Shown here one piece after another: positions 1-11,400 of a stretch of DNA of 56,639 nucleotides. Source of the DNA: Mesostigma viride (Eukaryota > Streptophyta > Mesostigmatophyceae > Mesostigmatales > Mesostigmataceae); assembly GCA_009746045.1 (NCBI GenBank), contig RPFO01000280.1, positions 1-56,639 on the forward strand, in the 5' to 3' direction. Made by a program: the position numbers and the translations under genes. The number at the start of each line of letters is the position of its first letter. The first letter of the stretch is position 1. The notes beneath the pieces are model-generated. The model was not told where the DNA came from, ran no database searches, and saw only the letters and a list, made by a program, of their open reading frames with translations.

Positions 1-434
1 CAGGTGTTCGGGTCAAGTTTTCACATATGCAGTATTTTTGCCAACAAAATGACATCTAGTACACCCCGATCCACATCAAAACATTTGGGATGGACCCCCC
101 ACCTAGTCGCTACACGCGGTTGAAAATTGTCAACTCAGTCCTCCTGTGAGGACTGAGTTGGGACAGACGACGAGTAATGAATGATGTCCATCTCCCAGTA
201 AAAGTCCTAAATTTAGGACCAAGTTGGAATCAAAAATATATATGCAAACATTAAAATTTGACCCTGGTATTCGTTCCCATGACAGATTAACCACACTTTT
301 TTAGTTTCTATCAAAAAACCTGGGGTCAAATAATTACATTTAGTGCATGAATGGGCCCTGCCACCTGCCAGACCTCAAAAGCGCGAATTTGGCCAAAATG
401 TGGGTTTTAGGACCATTAGGACCAATTATTGTCA
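1..434. other. AT-rich flank, no gene seen
   Basis: No convincing coding region is visible. The only open frames are short and of random composition. The stretch holds one perfect hairpin, listed separately. It may be host DNA outside the proposed outer mobile element. Confidence 0.5.
131..160. repeat. Perfect 13-bp hairpin
   Basis: CAACTCAGTCCTC is followed by a four-base CTGT loop and then its exact reverse complement, GAGGACTGAGTTG. No gene adjoins it, so a terminator role is not supported. Confidence 0.8.
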
Positions 435-720
435 AGGGCGTCCCCAACATCTACTGCTCCAATTTTGGTACTTTTGAAATTCCATGCCTGGAGCGCAAAG
501 TTTGCAATATATGTGCCGTTTGTAGCTCTAGCTCTATAATAACCTGACCAACCCCGCATTCCTCAAAGTACTTAGCACTTGTTGCCTATTCTCATTATGC
601 GAATCACATGATTAGGATGTGCTTCATGATTGCTATTGCTCGAGATTCAATTAAGAATGATTGACATCAATAAATGATGAACCAAATAAACCAAATTAGG
701 CCACTTGACAAGTTCATGAT
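435..720. repeat. Putative left end of an outer inverted-repeat element
   Basis: Positions 435-461 match the reverse complement of about 56,167-56,193 over roughly 27 bases, starting AGGGCGTCCCC. A second shared block, GGTACTTTTGA, follows. Weaker same-order similarity continues inward, including a TTCAATTAAGAATG block near 650-665 that resembles the inner part of the 6.2-40 kb element's ends. A CA dinucleotide lies just outside both ends, which could be a 2-bp target duplication but is weak evidence. Alignment of both arms is needed. Confidence 0.4.
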
Positions 721-1091
721 CCATTTAAATTGTACAATTAAGCGATTAATTAATTCATAAATCATACATTACATGGGATACCCCCGTCGACGAGCTAGTG
801 GTACGTACAATGAAACATTTGAGTTTGTAACATGTCTCCATGGATATATACATGTATGCTGGACCTCGCGCATCTCAGCCCTCTAAGAAATGTTATTTGA
901 ACTCAGGTCTAGATCTAAATATATACATGATCTGGATAATATTATACACTTCCTTAAAAGAGCATGAATCGAGCTTTACAATTCAGGACAAGGAACTCGT
1001 TTGCAAATCACGGCTGAAAGGCAAGTGCTCACAACGAAGCACGTGCTCTCAAGGCTGTCCACCTCGTCCAACCAAGCCCGGGCGAGCTGGC
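721..1091. other. AT-rich gap downstream of the DDE-like gene
   Basis: The stretch contains runs of A/T and no supported gene. It would hold the 3' UTR of the minus-strand gene that ends at 1,092. Confidence 0.5.
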
Positions 1092-4000
1092 CTACTCAAC
1101 AGGTCTCTTCTTGGCCAAGTTCGTGAGCCGTTTCTCGACGTCTGTCGGAATGGTCAAGATGGCCTGGCGATTGTTAGCTGGGTTGACAACAATGGTGTGT
1201 TCGAACCCCGCGTCCATGCACAGGTAGCAATTGACCAAGTTTGGCTGTTCAGCTTGCGCATCGGCGTCCATTTTGAACATCGTCGCCATACCCGGAAATC
1301 TGTCCCAGTAGCGCACCCCCACCACCCATTGTCCCTTACGGAACAACTCCCTATCGACCTTGCCGTTTCTGTCGGCCACTCGCCTCACGAAAGTAGCGGC
1401 CACCTGATAAGGCTCCTGCAAGACTTCCGCTAGCCAATATGGATGATCTGGATCGTGGGACTCATCACCAGAGTAGGACTCGACGGCAAAAATGTCTCGC
1501 AGCTTCAGTCTCCTTCCCATCATCGTCCTCTCTGCCTGTAGTCTGTTCAGTCGCGTCCCTGCGTGCCCCCCTTGTCCGTTTGGGTTCCTTTGCACTGGCT
1601 CCCCCAGTTTGTGGAGCTTCATCCGAGCACCTCCCACATTCCAGCCGTCCATGTCGGTCCACTCCTTTCGACAATCCCACCACCTTTCCTCGGCGCACGC
1701 ACCGCCACAATAGCAGGAATACTGGCGCAGCATTAAGCGCGTCACATTCGACTTGTCCATGCGCCACCAGTGCGCCTTCTTCACTCCTTTGATTTCGCCG
1801 CGCCCTGGGCTGTAAGGAAGCACCTGCGCGTCGAAGACAAGATTTGCACAAGGGAAAGTTGAAGTTACGAGACCATCGAGCTAGTTGTGTTTTATTAAGC
1901 ACTCCTGATCGCCAGGACTCCAAGAACGCCCTAGAAACGACGGCCGGCGTAACTATTCCCTGAACGAGGACTGTACACTTAATTACCTCGGGGAACTCGA
2001 AGAAGTTACGCCTGGTCGTTGTGGTCCCGCCCACCGCCCCCGACGCCAGATTCTCCACCAACTGGGCGGCCGTCTGTTTGTCCTGGTTCTCTTCCCTGAT
2101 GTGCCACCTCCTCAACATGCACTTCACAGTCCCACCAGCTCCATCCACCTCCCCCTTTCCGTGCTGCTCCCCAAAGTAATTCCACTCAAATGACTCCAGG
2201 TGCGGATCCTCCGTCAGCAGCCGGGCCACTTCCGCGATCACATTCCTTGACTTGAACTGCATGGAGCAATTGTCCGACCACCCAATGAAGCGCTTCACCT
2301 CTACCCCTTCTGACCGTAGTGTCGCCAGGATTTTGAGGATAGCAAAACGGAGGGCCCGCCCGTCCCTTTTCATTCCGCCCTGTCCGATGAAGTGAAACTC
2401 CCTTCTCACGACCTTTCCCGACGCTGGATCCAAGTAGCGCACGATCCAGGGCATAAGGACGAATGTGACTGGATGCCAATACTGTGCTTGGAGATTGTGA
2501 TAGGTGTAAGACTGGTAGTTCTCGGCGTAATCTGTGTGGCATACAAGGTCCCCCACCCGCATCCTTGAGAGACATTCCTTGGAGGCGTCCGCTTGCCACC
2601 ACGCGTTGAAGCAATGCTGGATGAAGTCCGGCCACTTGTCCACAATTGCCTCCTTTAGCTCCGTTGGTGTGGACTTGACGTCGACTTGCGTCAATCGCTG
2701 CCCACCAGCCTTTGCGATCTCGTCACAGTCGTCCTGCATATGCGCAGTGTGCACATACAGAAAAGACATCAACTTCGACCCACCAATGACCTGTAGAAAG
2801 AAAAAAGACAGGACCTCAGGAAAAATTGAAAAAGAAACGCCTTGGGGCGCAACCACTCCACTAAAAATTACCTCTGGCCCAAGAACTTCAGGAAACATTG
2901 CAAAAGAAACGCCTTGGGGCGCAACCACTCCACTAAAAATTACCTCTGGCCCAAGAACCGCACCCGGCGGCACATCCTGCATCTCGTATCTGGTCCATGA
3001 AATCAGGTGGTTGGAAGCCTCCTCCCGTTCGCATAACATGAAGTTCCGAATTCCACACTTGGGAGCCAGGCAAGTGCCCAACACACAAGCCTTACGCCGG
3101 ATCGAGCAAACCCCCAACTCCTCGCCCAGGTCATGATCGGGCACCCCTTCCTCGTCGTCCAGCACCCTCCCATGCATGGGCAGATCCTCAAGTTCGCCCT
3201 GAAAAGGCTGAACCTGCGGCCGCGACGACCCCACAGACGACCTCGAACCTCCCCCCTCCCTCATCCCCTCCACCTCACAAGTAAACTTGTTCACCCACTC
3301 TGTCGTGTGAGTGGCTTTGAAAATGGAACATGTGGGCACGGACGACCCCACGTCGAGCTGGCTACCATGATCGCACGCGTGGCATTCAGGTCCGCACTCG
3401 CATCTGGCATGAAAAGTTGCACGAAATTTGGCCAACCCCCCAACCATGGACTGCATGGTAGTGTGGTGCTGGCATGCGCACAAGTTCCGCATTTTCCACC
3501 GCCCCTTGACGCATGCGGGCATATGCTTGCAAAAAGTAGTGTATCCCACATGAACTGTGCTCTTCTGATTCGTGCGTAGCATTGACATCCCTGCCTCCGT
3601 CTCCAAAATCACCTGATTTCCCCCCCTCACACCCTCCTCTCCCTCCCCCCCCCCCCTCCCTACTGTCCATCCGCCGCGGTGGCTTCAACTCCGGATGGCG
3701 GGAAATGAACACTTCGTAAATCTTCGACTTGGAGACAGTATAGTAGCGCGCACCCTCCGAAAACGCTAGTGTATGTTTGTAATCCTTTCTGGTCCATTCA
3801 CAATGAACATCCTTCATGTTCGGAGACGCCCGCGTCAAGTTATCATCCCTCCAGCACGCTTGTATCAGGGCAATGACTTCCGTCGGAAGCTCGTCTTTCC
3901 TCCTCCTCCTCTCTGGCGCACTCATCAAAAGGTCGTCCTCCCCTTCTTCCATTCCATCCCTGTGACCCCGAACAGTTGCGACAAAGCGCCTGTCAATCCC

Positions 4001-4441
4001 GAACGCGCGCTCCACAATCCTGTCCGGGACGCCCTCCATTGCCTTCGTAACAAGTCCACACAAGGCCCACCTAAGCCCACGATCCTTCTCAGATGTTCCC
4101 AAGTCGCCAAAAGCCTTCTTGATGTTATCCCGAAGAGATTCCGCCCAATTTTCAGGAAGCCCGCCGTCACAGTTCTTCCTCTTCTTAATGCCGTTGCTCT
4201 CCGCCACCATGGCATTTAGTCTTGAAGCTGCGCAAGACAGAACCTCCGCGCTCATCTCTGGCGTCCTGTGGTTGTTTGCTTTCACGCGTTCCGCCATGAT
4301 AGGAAAGATGTCATTGGCAATTTTGTACCCCTTGTTCTCGATGTACTTGTCGCTCCAGAGACCGCGAAGTGCAGGCTCCCGGTCGTCATTGGACAAGGGA
4401 CGCGAACCGTCGGAAACGGCCCCCCGCCCCGATCGCGCCAT
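1092..4441 (-). CDS. DDE-transposase-like protein, multi-exon
   Basis: Three acidic landmarks lie in the expected order. HTDYAENYQ is at about 2,515-2,545, WSDNCSMQFKSR at about 2,245-2,285, and EQHGKGEVDGAGG at about 2,130-2,168. This order resembles the D/D/E core of eukaryotic DDE transposases; I could not assign a superfamily. A Cys/His cluster precedes the core at about 3,370-3,540. The chosen start is the ATG at 4,441. Two phase-0 introns fit well: 2,791-2,943 and 1,824-1,986. Removing them joins LGPE to VIGG and FPE to VLPYSPG. The N-terminal part (4,441 to ~3,670) and the middle part (from ~3,625) lie in different frames across a C13 run at about 3,640-3,655. That could be a short intron with its acceptor near 3,617 or an indel. 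The last exon ends in TAG at 1,092. The gene may be domesticated or decaying. Confidence 0.6.
1824..1986 (-). other. Phase-0 intron carrying the palindromic motif
   Basis: On the minus strand the donor GAG|GTAATT and acceptor GCGCAG|GTG join two clearly coding segments in phase 0. The recurring motif occupies 1,933-1,953, starting 33 bases after the donor. It contains the palindrome ACGCCGGCCGTCGT in this copy. Confidence 0.65.
2791..2943 (-). other. Phase-0 intron with duplicated donor and motif
   Basis: The donor GAG|GTAATT at 2,943 and acceptor CTACAG|GTC at 2,791 keep phase 0. The exon end, the donor and the first part of the intron are repeated once at a 72-bp spacing, giving a second potential donor at 2,871. 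Each copy carries the motif with a CGCCCCAAGGCG-type centre (2,833-2,853 and 2,905-2,925). The whole intron is free of stops in frame, so retention would insert 51 residues. Confidence 0.6.
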
Positions 4442-4584
4442 CAGACTTTGGTCAGACGGCAGCTGATTTTTTTCGCCTCTTAATCCCGCGGCACCGAAAG
4501 CCCTGAGGATGAGTAATGATAAATAATCACCATTAAAGACACGACGAAAACGATGGGCATCAAACAAGAACGACAAGCGTCATT

Positions 4585-5140
4585 AATAACGCCGGCCGGC
4601 GCAACTGGATACATGTAAACCATACAAAAGTGATTTTATGAAACACATACAGTTTGTCATTAATAACGACGGCCGGCGTAACTCGGGCGCAATTAAAAAC
4701 CATTAAGAAGCAACTCAGGATATGCAGGCAGAAATCCTTCAGGTGTAAAAAAGATGTACAAACACACTTTTGGTAATGGGGCCTGATTGCGCAACTGCAA
4801 GATACCATTGGAAACGCCGGCCGGCGCAACTGGATGCATGTACATAAACCATACAAAAGTGATTTGCACAAAACCCCTACAATTTGTCATGAGTAACGAC
4901 GGCCGGCGTAACTCGGTTGCATTTGAAAACCACAAAGAAGCAACTCAGGTAGTGAAGGCGGAAATCCCAGAGGTGATAAAATGTTTACCAACACAAAATG
5001 TTGATAAGCGTGCAAGCTTTTGCAAGTGCGCGCAAGATACCATTGGAAACGCCGGCCGGCGCAACTGGAACACCAAAACAAAAAACTTGATTTGCACGAA
5101 ACCCATTCAGTTCGTCATGGATAACGACGGCCGGCGCAAC
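4585..5140. repeat. ~230-bp tandem repeat with paired palindromic motifs
   Basis: About 2.4 copies of a ~230-bp unit lie upstream of the minus-strand DDE-like gene. Each unit has one motif with an ACGCCGGCCGGCG core (ending 4,605, 4,830, 5,065) and one with an ACGACGGCCGGCG core (ending 4,682, 4,912, 5,140). The flanks CATACAAAAGTGATTT and GAAGCAACTCAGG recur. A promoter or 5'-intron location is possible. Confidence 0.75.
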
Positions 5141-5239
5141 TTCATGGCACTCACCACTTTCACCAAATGCCATGTCGCCATTATATTGAGGAAAGCGAAG
5201 TATGCCCACTTGAAGCTGTGGTCTGCAGAACATTGACAC

Positions 5240-6244
5240 AAAATATGCATGGTATTTCAAGCAATGAATGCTATGTGTCAGGCATCAATGTCTTTATTGT
5301 ATCCAAATGTGGTTAGGACGGAGGTTTACATTGGTTGCTATTTTAAGACAATGGCGTATAACCAAACATTGCACACACTCAAGAGTGTACTTATGCTGAA
5401 CTGGAAAGGAACATTAAACCCCAATAAGGTAGATATTTTTCTTTTACATTTTAATTTTTTATATACTACTTTATATAATATTATATTATATTATATTATA
5501 TTATGCTATATTATGTTATATGAAATAACATTAAAATTAACATAAAATTAAAATTATATATTAATTATAGTATATTATATAATTTATATTATATATTATA
5601 TTCACGATGCTCTGTGTATTAATGACATATCAGACACACCTACATCACATCGCCTTGATGTTTCCGTTGTATGGGTCCGGTCGGGCGTTGGTAGCTGGTC
5701 GACAACAATTCTACATTTCCTAAAAAAAAATGCGACCGTGCCTACATTCGAAGGCGCGCTGTGGCTGACCTGAACTATCGGTGAACACCTCGGCGTCACT
5801 TGACCGGCCTAGGTTGACATTTCGGCAGAGTAACGCTGCTTAAAGGATCCTTGCGTAGTTCGCGCGATTTGGCTCTTTATATATGTTTTTGGAGACGACG
5901 AGCAAGCATCCGATTGGTCAGCCAATTCCTGTCCAGTCCTCGGACAGTGTCCAATCCGGTGCTTGGGATCCAGAAAACGTGCTCGAGCCTGGCCACTCTG
6001 TCGCGGGCGCCGCGCTAGTGGCGTCGCGCCCAAACCTGACCAGGCCATAGGAAAGGGCGGGGGCGAATGCAAGAATTATTGTTATATCCTGACCTGTCCT
6101 GGGGAAGGTCCGGGGCGAATGCAAGAATTAATATACCTGCGTATGCAACCAACACGGCCGATCCACATACATAATCCGACTGAGCTGGACGGTACGGACC
6201 AAATTTCGGTGCAAATTGAGGCCCAAAAGCTATGTCGGCATGGT
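5240..6244. other. AT-rich gap, no supported gene
   Basis: This includes a TATTATA microsatellite at about 5,465-5,600, then mixed-composition DNA from 5,600 with only short open frames. It ends where the 33.7 kb element begins. Confidence 0.5.
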
Positions 6245-8432
6245 GCGCGCACCCCTTGCGGTAGGGGCCATGGCGACTGCCTTTAGACGAAACGTGACAA
6301 ATCTGGCACGCGGAAAGCAGAAATGCTCGATTGTTGGAGAAAATTAGTTACTGATTCTAATTTATGGCGGGATGGTTGCGATCTATAATGTCGCGGGCTT
6401 TTTTTCTTTGCCATCGGCAGGGGGGGTCCGGCCTGAATTTCTGTCGGGATGAATAAAGTATATTGGATGCCTGCCGGGTTGATTGTCGATTGTTGCCAGT
6501 TTTGATGGTCGTAAGGAAAGCTAGTTTAATGATGTTTCTAAAGCCGTAAAAATTCCCGCTGCTATCTTTACCTTTCCCGTCATTTTGCGGTAAGATAACA
6601 TTAGCCCTGCGCGATGCGTACTGCCCAACCACTCCATGAAAGGGTGGACTTTCTTGTGCGCCTGGGCACGAATAAATGCCCGTTATGGTACGTTCTTGTG
6701 TTAAACGTCTTAAGCTTGCGTTTTCCTGCTTTCTTACCTCGTTGAGCGTAAGCTTTTTGCCTTCTTTCCGGCCAGATGCAGCCAGAAAGTTGCGGGTCCT
6801 GGCGCTGCATCGCTGGATTCCTGGGTGTCTTTTAGCTAGTTAATCGTCTGTGACGTGGCTGGCTTTCTGCAGCGCGTGGCCCGCAACCTGTCGGGAAGGT
6901 GTAATGCTTTTATTTCCATGCTTCTCTGAAATTTCTTTTGCTTTATAGACAGTTGTGTTCGAGGAAATTCACGCGGTCTTCCTAAGCAGCGGCATCATTT
7001 TCCCCAGACACTGACGAGCTGGCACCTGTCTCCTAAAGAGAGCGGCTCGTGCTTGTTAGAAAGGAGGCAGTGTGCATTTTGCGGGACACAATGCTTTGGT
7101 GGCACATGCGTCAGGTAGGCTGTTCCAATGGTCTCTTCACCTTTCCCACTGAGTAAATGTTAGCATTTGTCATGCTAACCAGAGCAGCTAGCCACAGGTT
7201 GGCTGGATAAAAAGTCAGCTTATTTTCTCTTTATATACTGCGTGTGTGGTCCTCCACGTGTCCGGCTTGTTGGGCATTTTGGAAGAGGGTTTATAATGTG
7301 TTGTTGGGTGGAACAACTTGGTTGTTGGCACAAAATCACACATTATTAGCCTGAGATAGGCATGACATATGCTGCTCAGGCGTGTCGTCCTACCAGCCTT
7401 GTTGTTAAGGGTAGACTCACAAGGCTGGCTGTGCCGATGGAGGGGTGGGGCGTGCTAGCCCCCCCCACACCCACGCATGCATGCTAGCCCACCCCCACAC
7501 CCACGCATGCATGCTAGCCCCGGCCCCGGCCCCCCCACACCCACGCATGCATGCTAGCCCCCCCCACACCCACGCATGCATGCTAGCCCACACTCACACC
7601 CACGCATGCATGCTAGCCCACCCCCACACCCACGCATGCATGCTAGCCCCCCCACACACCCACGCATGCATGCCAGCCCCCCCACACACCCACGCATGCA
7701 TGACCGCCCCCCCCACACCCACGCATGCATGCTAGCCCACCCCCACACCCACGCATGCATGCTAGCCCCCCCACACACCCACGCATGGATGCCAGCCCCC
7801 ACACACACCCACGCATGCATGACAGCCCCCCCACACACCCACGCATGCATGCTAGCCCCCCACACACACCCACGCATGCATGCCAGCCCCCATACACACC
7901 CACGCATGCATGCCAGCCCCCCCCCACACTTACGCATGCATGCTAGCCCCCCACACACACCCACGCATGCATGCCAGCCCCCCCCACACCCACGCATGCA
8001 TGCCAGCCCCCCCCCACACTTACGCATGCATGCTAGCCCCCCACACACACCCACGCATGCATGCCAGCCCCCCCCCACACCCACGCATGCAGGCTAGCCC
8101 AACCCCACACCCACGCATGCATGCCAGCCCACCCCCACACCCACACGTGCATGCCAGCCCACCCCCACACCCACGCATGCATGCCAGCCCACCCCCACAC
8201 CCACGCGTGCATGCCAGCCCACCCCTAGCTTGAGCGTGCTTGTAAAGTTTTTGCATGGTTTATTAAAATGAGTGGAATATGTATTTATTGCATTAAATGT
8301 TAATTTTATTGATCATGAATGAAAATGGTCAACATTGCCGAAGTGCCCCTAAATTGCTCAATATTGTGTGCTCAAGAATTCAATGAGGATTGTCATCATG
8401 GAAACCCGCACAAATTCACGATTCCGGGCATG
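6245..8432 (+). repeat. Left terminal inverted repeat
   Basis: It pairs with 37,785-39,972. The inner 1.2 kb or so, including the minisatellite, looks almost identical to the right copy. The outer ~0.7 kb has visibly more substitutions. After the 18-kb insertion the TIR resumes at 26,505 and matches the right arm to about 26,536. A 68-69 residue open frame (6,601-6,810 minus; 39,405-39,611 plus) is conserved in both arms, but I cannot say it is a gene. A TATA-like stretch, TTTATATACTG, lies near 7,211. Confidence 0.8.
7456..8225 (+). repeat. ~30-bp minisatellite in the left TIR
   Basis: About 26 copies of a 29-31 bp unit share the core CACACCCACGCATGCATGC followed by TAGCCC or CAGCCC. Variable C-run length makes the unit size fluctuate. 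Long His/Met/Pro-type open frames on both strands are a by-product of the repeat and are not proposed as genes. Confidence 0.9.
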
Positions 8433-11400
8433 CATGTGAAAGTATCAAGAACAATTTTCAATTAAGAATGGTATCTCATTGTTCCATGAATCAATATGAC
8501 TCCATGTACGTAGACAAGCCATGATGACCCCATGGGAGCCTGAATCCTCATCATTAAATACATAAATGCCACCCATGTACGTAGACGGGCCATGATGACA
8601 CCAATGGAGCCTGAATCCTCATCATTAATTACATAAATGCCAACCATGTACGTAGGCCAGCCATGATGACACTATGGGAGCCTGAATCCTCATCATTAAT
8701 TACATAATGCCAACAACACGTAGACGGGCCATAATGACACCACGGGAGCCTGAATCCTGATCATTTTTTTCTTTGACATCCATGTACGTAGGCCAGCCAT
8801 GATGACACCATGGGAGCCTGAATCCTCATCATTTTTTTTCTGAGACATCCATGTACGTAGGCCAGCCATGATGACACCATGGGAGCCTGAATCCTCATCA
8901 TTTTTTTTCTGAGACATCCATGTACGTAGGCCAGCCATGATGACACCATGGGAGCCTGAATCCTCATCATTAAATACATACATGCCATCCATGTACGTAG
9001 ACAGGCCATGACATCTGACACCATGGGAGCCTGAATCCTCATCATTTACTATTCCTTGACATCCATGTACGTAGACGGGCCATGATGACACCATGGGAGC
9101 CTGAATCCTCTTCATTTTTTTTTCTTTGACATCCATGTACATACGTAGGCCAGCCATGATGACACCAATGGAGCCTGAATCCTCATCATTAATTACATAC
9201 ATAAATGCCATGATCATCAATGACCCCATGGGAGCCTGAATCCTCATCATTAAATACATAAATGCCACGGTCCATGTACGTAGACGGGCCATGATGACAC
9301 CAATGGAGCCTGAATCCTCATCATTAATTACATAAATGCCAACCATGTACATACACGGGCAATGATGACACCATGGGAGCCTGAATCCTCATCATTAATT
9401 ACATAAATGCCAACCATGTACGTAGGCCAGCCATGATGACACTATGGGAGCCTGAATCCTCATCATTCATTTCATACATGCCAACAACACGTAGACGGGC
9501 CATAATGACACCACGGGAGCCTGAATCCTCATCATTTTTTTTTCTTTGACATCCATGTACGTAGGCCAGCCATGATGACACCATGGGAGCCTGAATCCTC
9601 ATCATTTTTTTTCTGAGACATCCATGTACGTAGGCCAGCCATGATGACACCATGGGAGCCTGAATCCTCATCATTAAATACATACATGCCATCCATGTAC
9701 GTAGACAGGCCATGATGACACCATGGGAGCCTGAATCCTCATCATTTACTATTCCTTGACATCCATGTACGTAGACGGGCCATGATGACACCATGGGAGC
9801 CTGAATCCTCATCATTTTTTTTTCTTTGACATCCATGTACATACGTAGGCCAGCCATGATGACACCAATGGAGCCTGAATTCTCATCATTAATTACATAC
9901 ATGCCATCCATGTACGTAGACAGGCCATGACATCTGACACCATGGGAGCCTGAATCCTCATCATTTACTATTCCTTGACATCCATGTACGTAGACGGGCC
10001 ATGATGACACCATGGGAGCCTGAATCCTCATCATTTTTTTTTCTTTGACATCCATGTACATACGTAGGCCAGCCATGATGACACCAATGGAGCCTGAATC
10101 CTCATCATTAATTACATACATAAATGCCAACCATGTACATACACGGGCAATGATGACACCAATGGAGCCTGAATCCTCATCATTAATTACATAAATGGCA
10201 ACCATGTACATACACGGGCAATGATGACACCATGGGAGCCTGAATCCTCATCATTTTTTTTTTCTTTGACATCCATGTACATACGTAGGCCAGCCATGAT
10301 GACACCAATGGAGCCTGAATCCTCATCATTAATTACATACATGCCATCCATGTACGTAGACAAGCCATGATGACCCCATGGGAGCCTGAATCCTCATCAT
10401 TAATTACATACATGCCATCCATGTACGTAGACAGGCCATGATGACACCATGGGAGCCTGAATCCTCATCATTTACTATTCCTTGACATCCATGTACGTAG
10501 GCCAGCCATGGAGACACCATGGGAGCCTGAATCCTCCTCATTAATTACATAAATGCCAACCATGTACGTAGACAAGCCATGATGACCCCATGGGAGCCTG
10601 AATCCTCATCATTAATTACATAAATGCCATCCATGTACGTAGACGGGCCATGATGACACCATGGGAGCCTGAATCCTCATCATTTACTATTCCTTGACAT
10701 CCATGTACGTAGGCCAGCCATGGAGACACCATGGGAGCCTGAATCCTCCTCATTAATTACATAAATGCCAACCATGTACGTAGACAAGCCATGATGACCC
10801 CATGGGAGCCTGAATCCTCATCATTAATTACATAAATGCCATCCATGTAAGTAGACGGGCCATGATGACACCATGGGAGCCTGAATCCTCCTCATTAATT
10901 ACATAAATGCCAACCATGTACGTAGACAAGCCATGATGACACCATGGGAGCCTGAATCCTCATCATTAATTACATAAATGCCATCCATGTACGTAGACGG
11001 GCCATGATGACACCATGGGAGCCTGAATCCTCATCATTAATTACATAAATGCCAACCATGTACGTAGGCCAGCCATGGAGACACCATGGGAGCCTGAATC
11101 CTCATCATTAATTACATACATGCCAACAATGTAGGTAGACAAGCCATGATGACACCATGGGAGCCTGAATCCTCATCATTTATTTTATGAGACATCCATG
11201 TACGTAGGCCAGCCATGATGACACCATGGGAGCCTGAATCCTCATCATTTCTTTTTCTTTGACATCCATGTACGTAGGCCAGCCATGATGACACCATGGG
11301 AGCCTGAATCCTCCTCATTAATTACATACATGCCATCCATGTACGTACACGGGCCATGATGACACCATGGGAGCCTGAATCCTCATCATTTACTATTCCT

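Noticed and set aside
7445-8256. Long His/Pro/Met- or Gly/Cys-rich open frames in the TIR minisatellites
   Set aside because: They exist in several frames on both strands and simply mirror the repeat unit.
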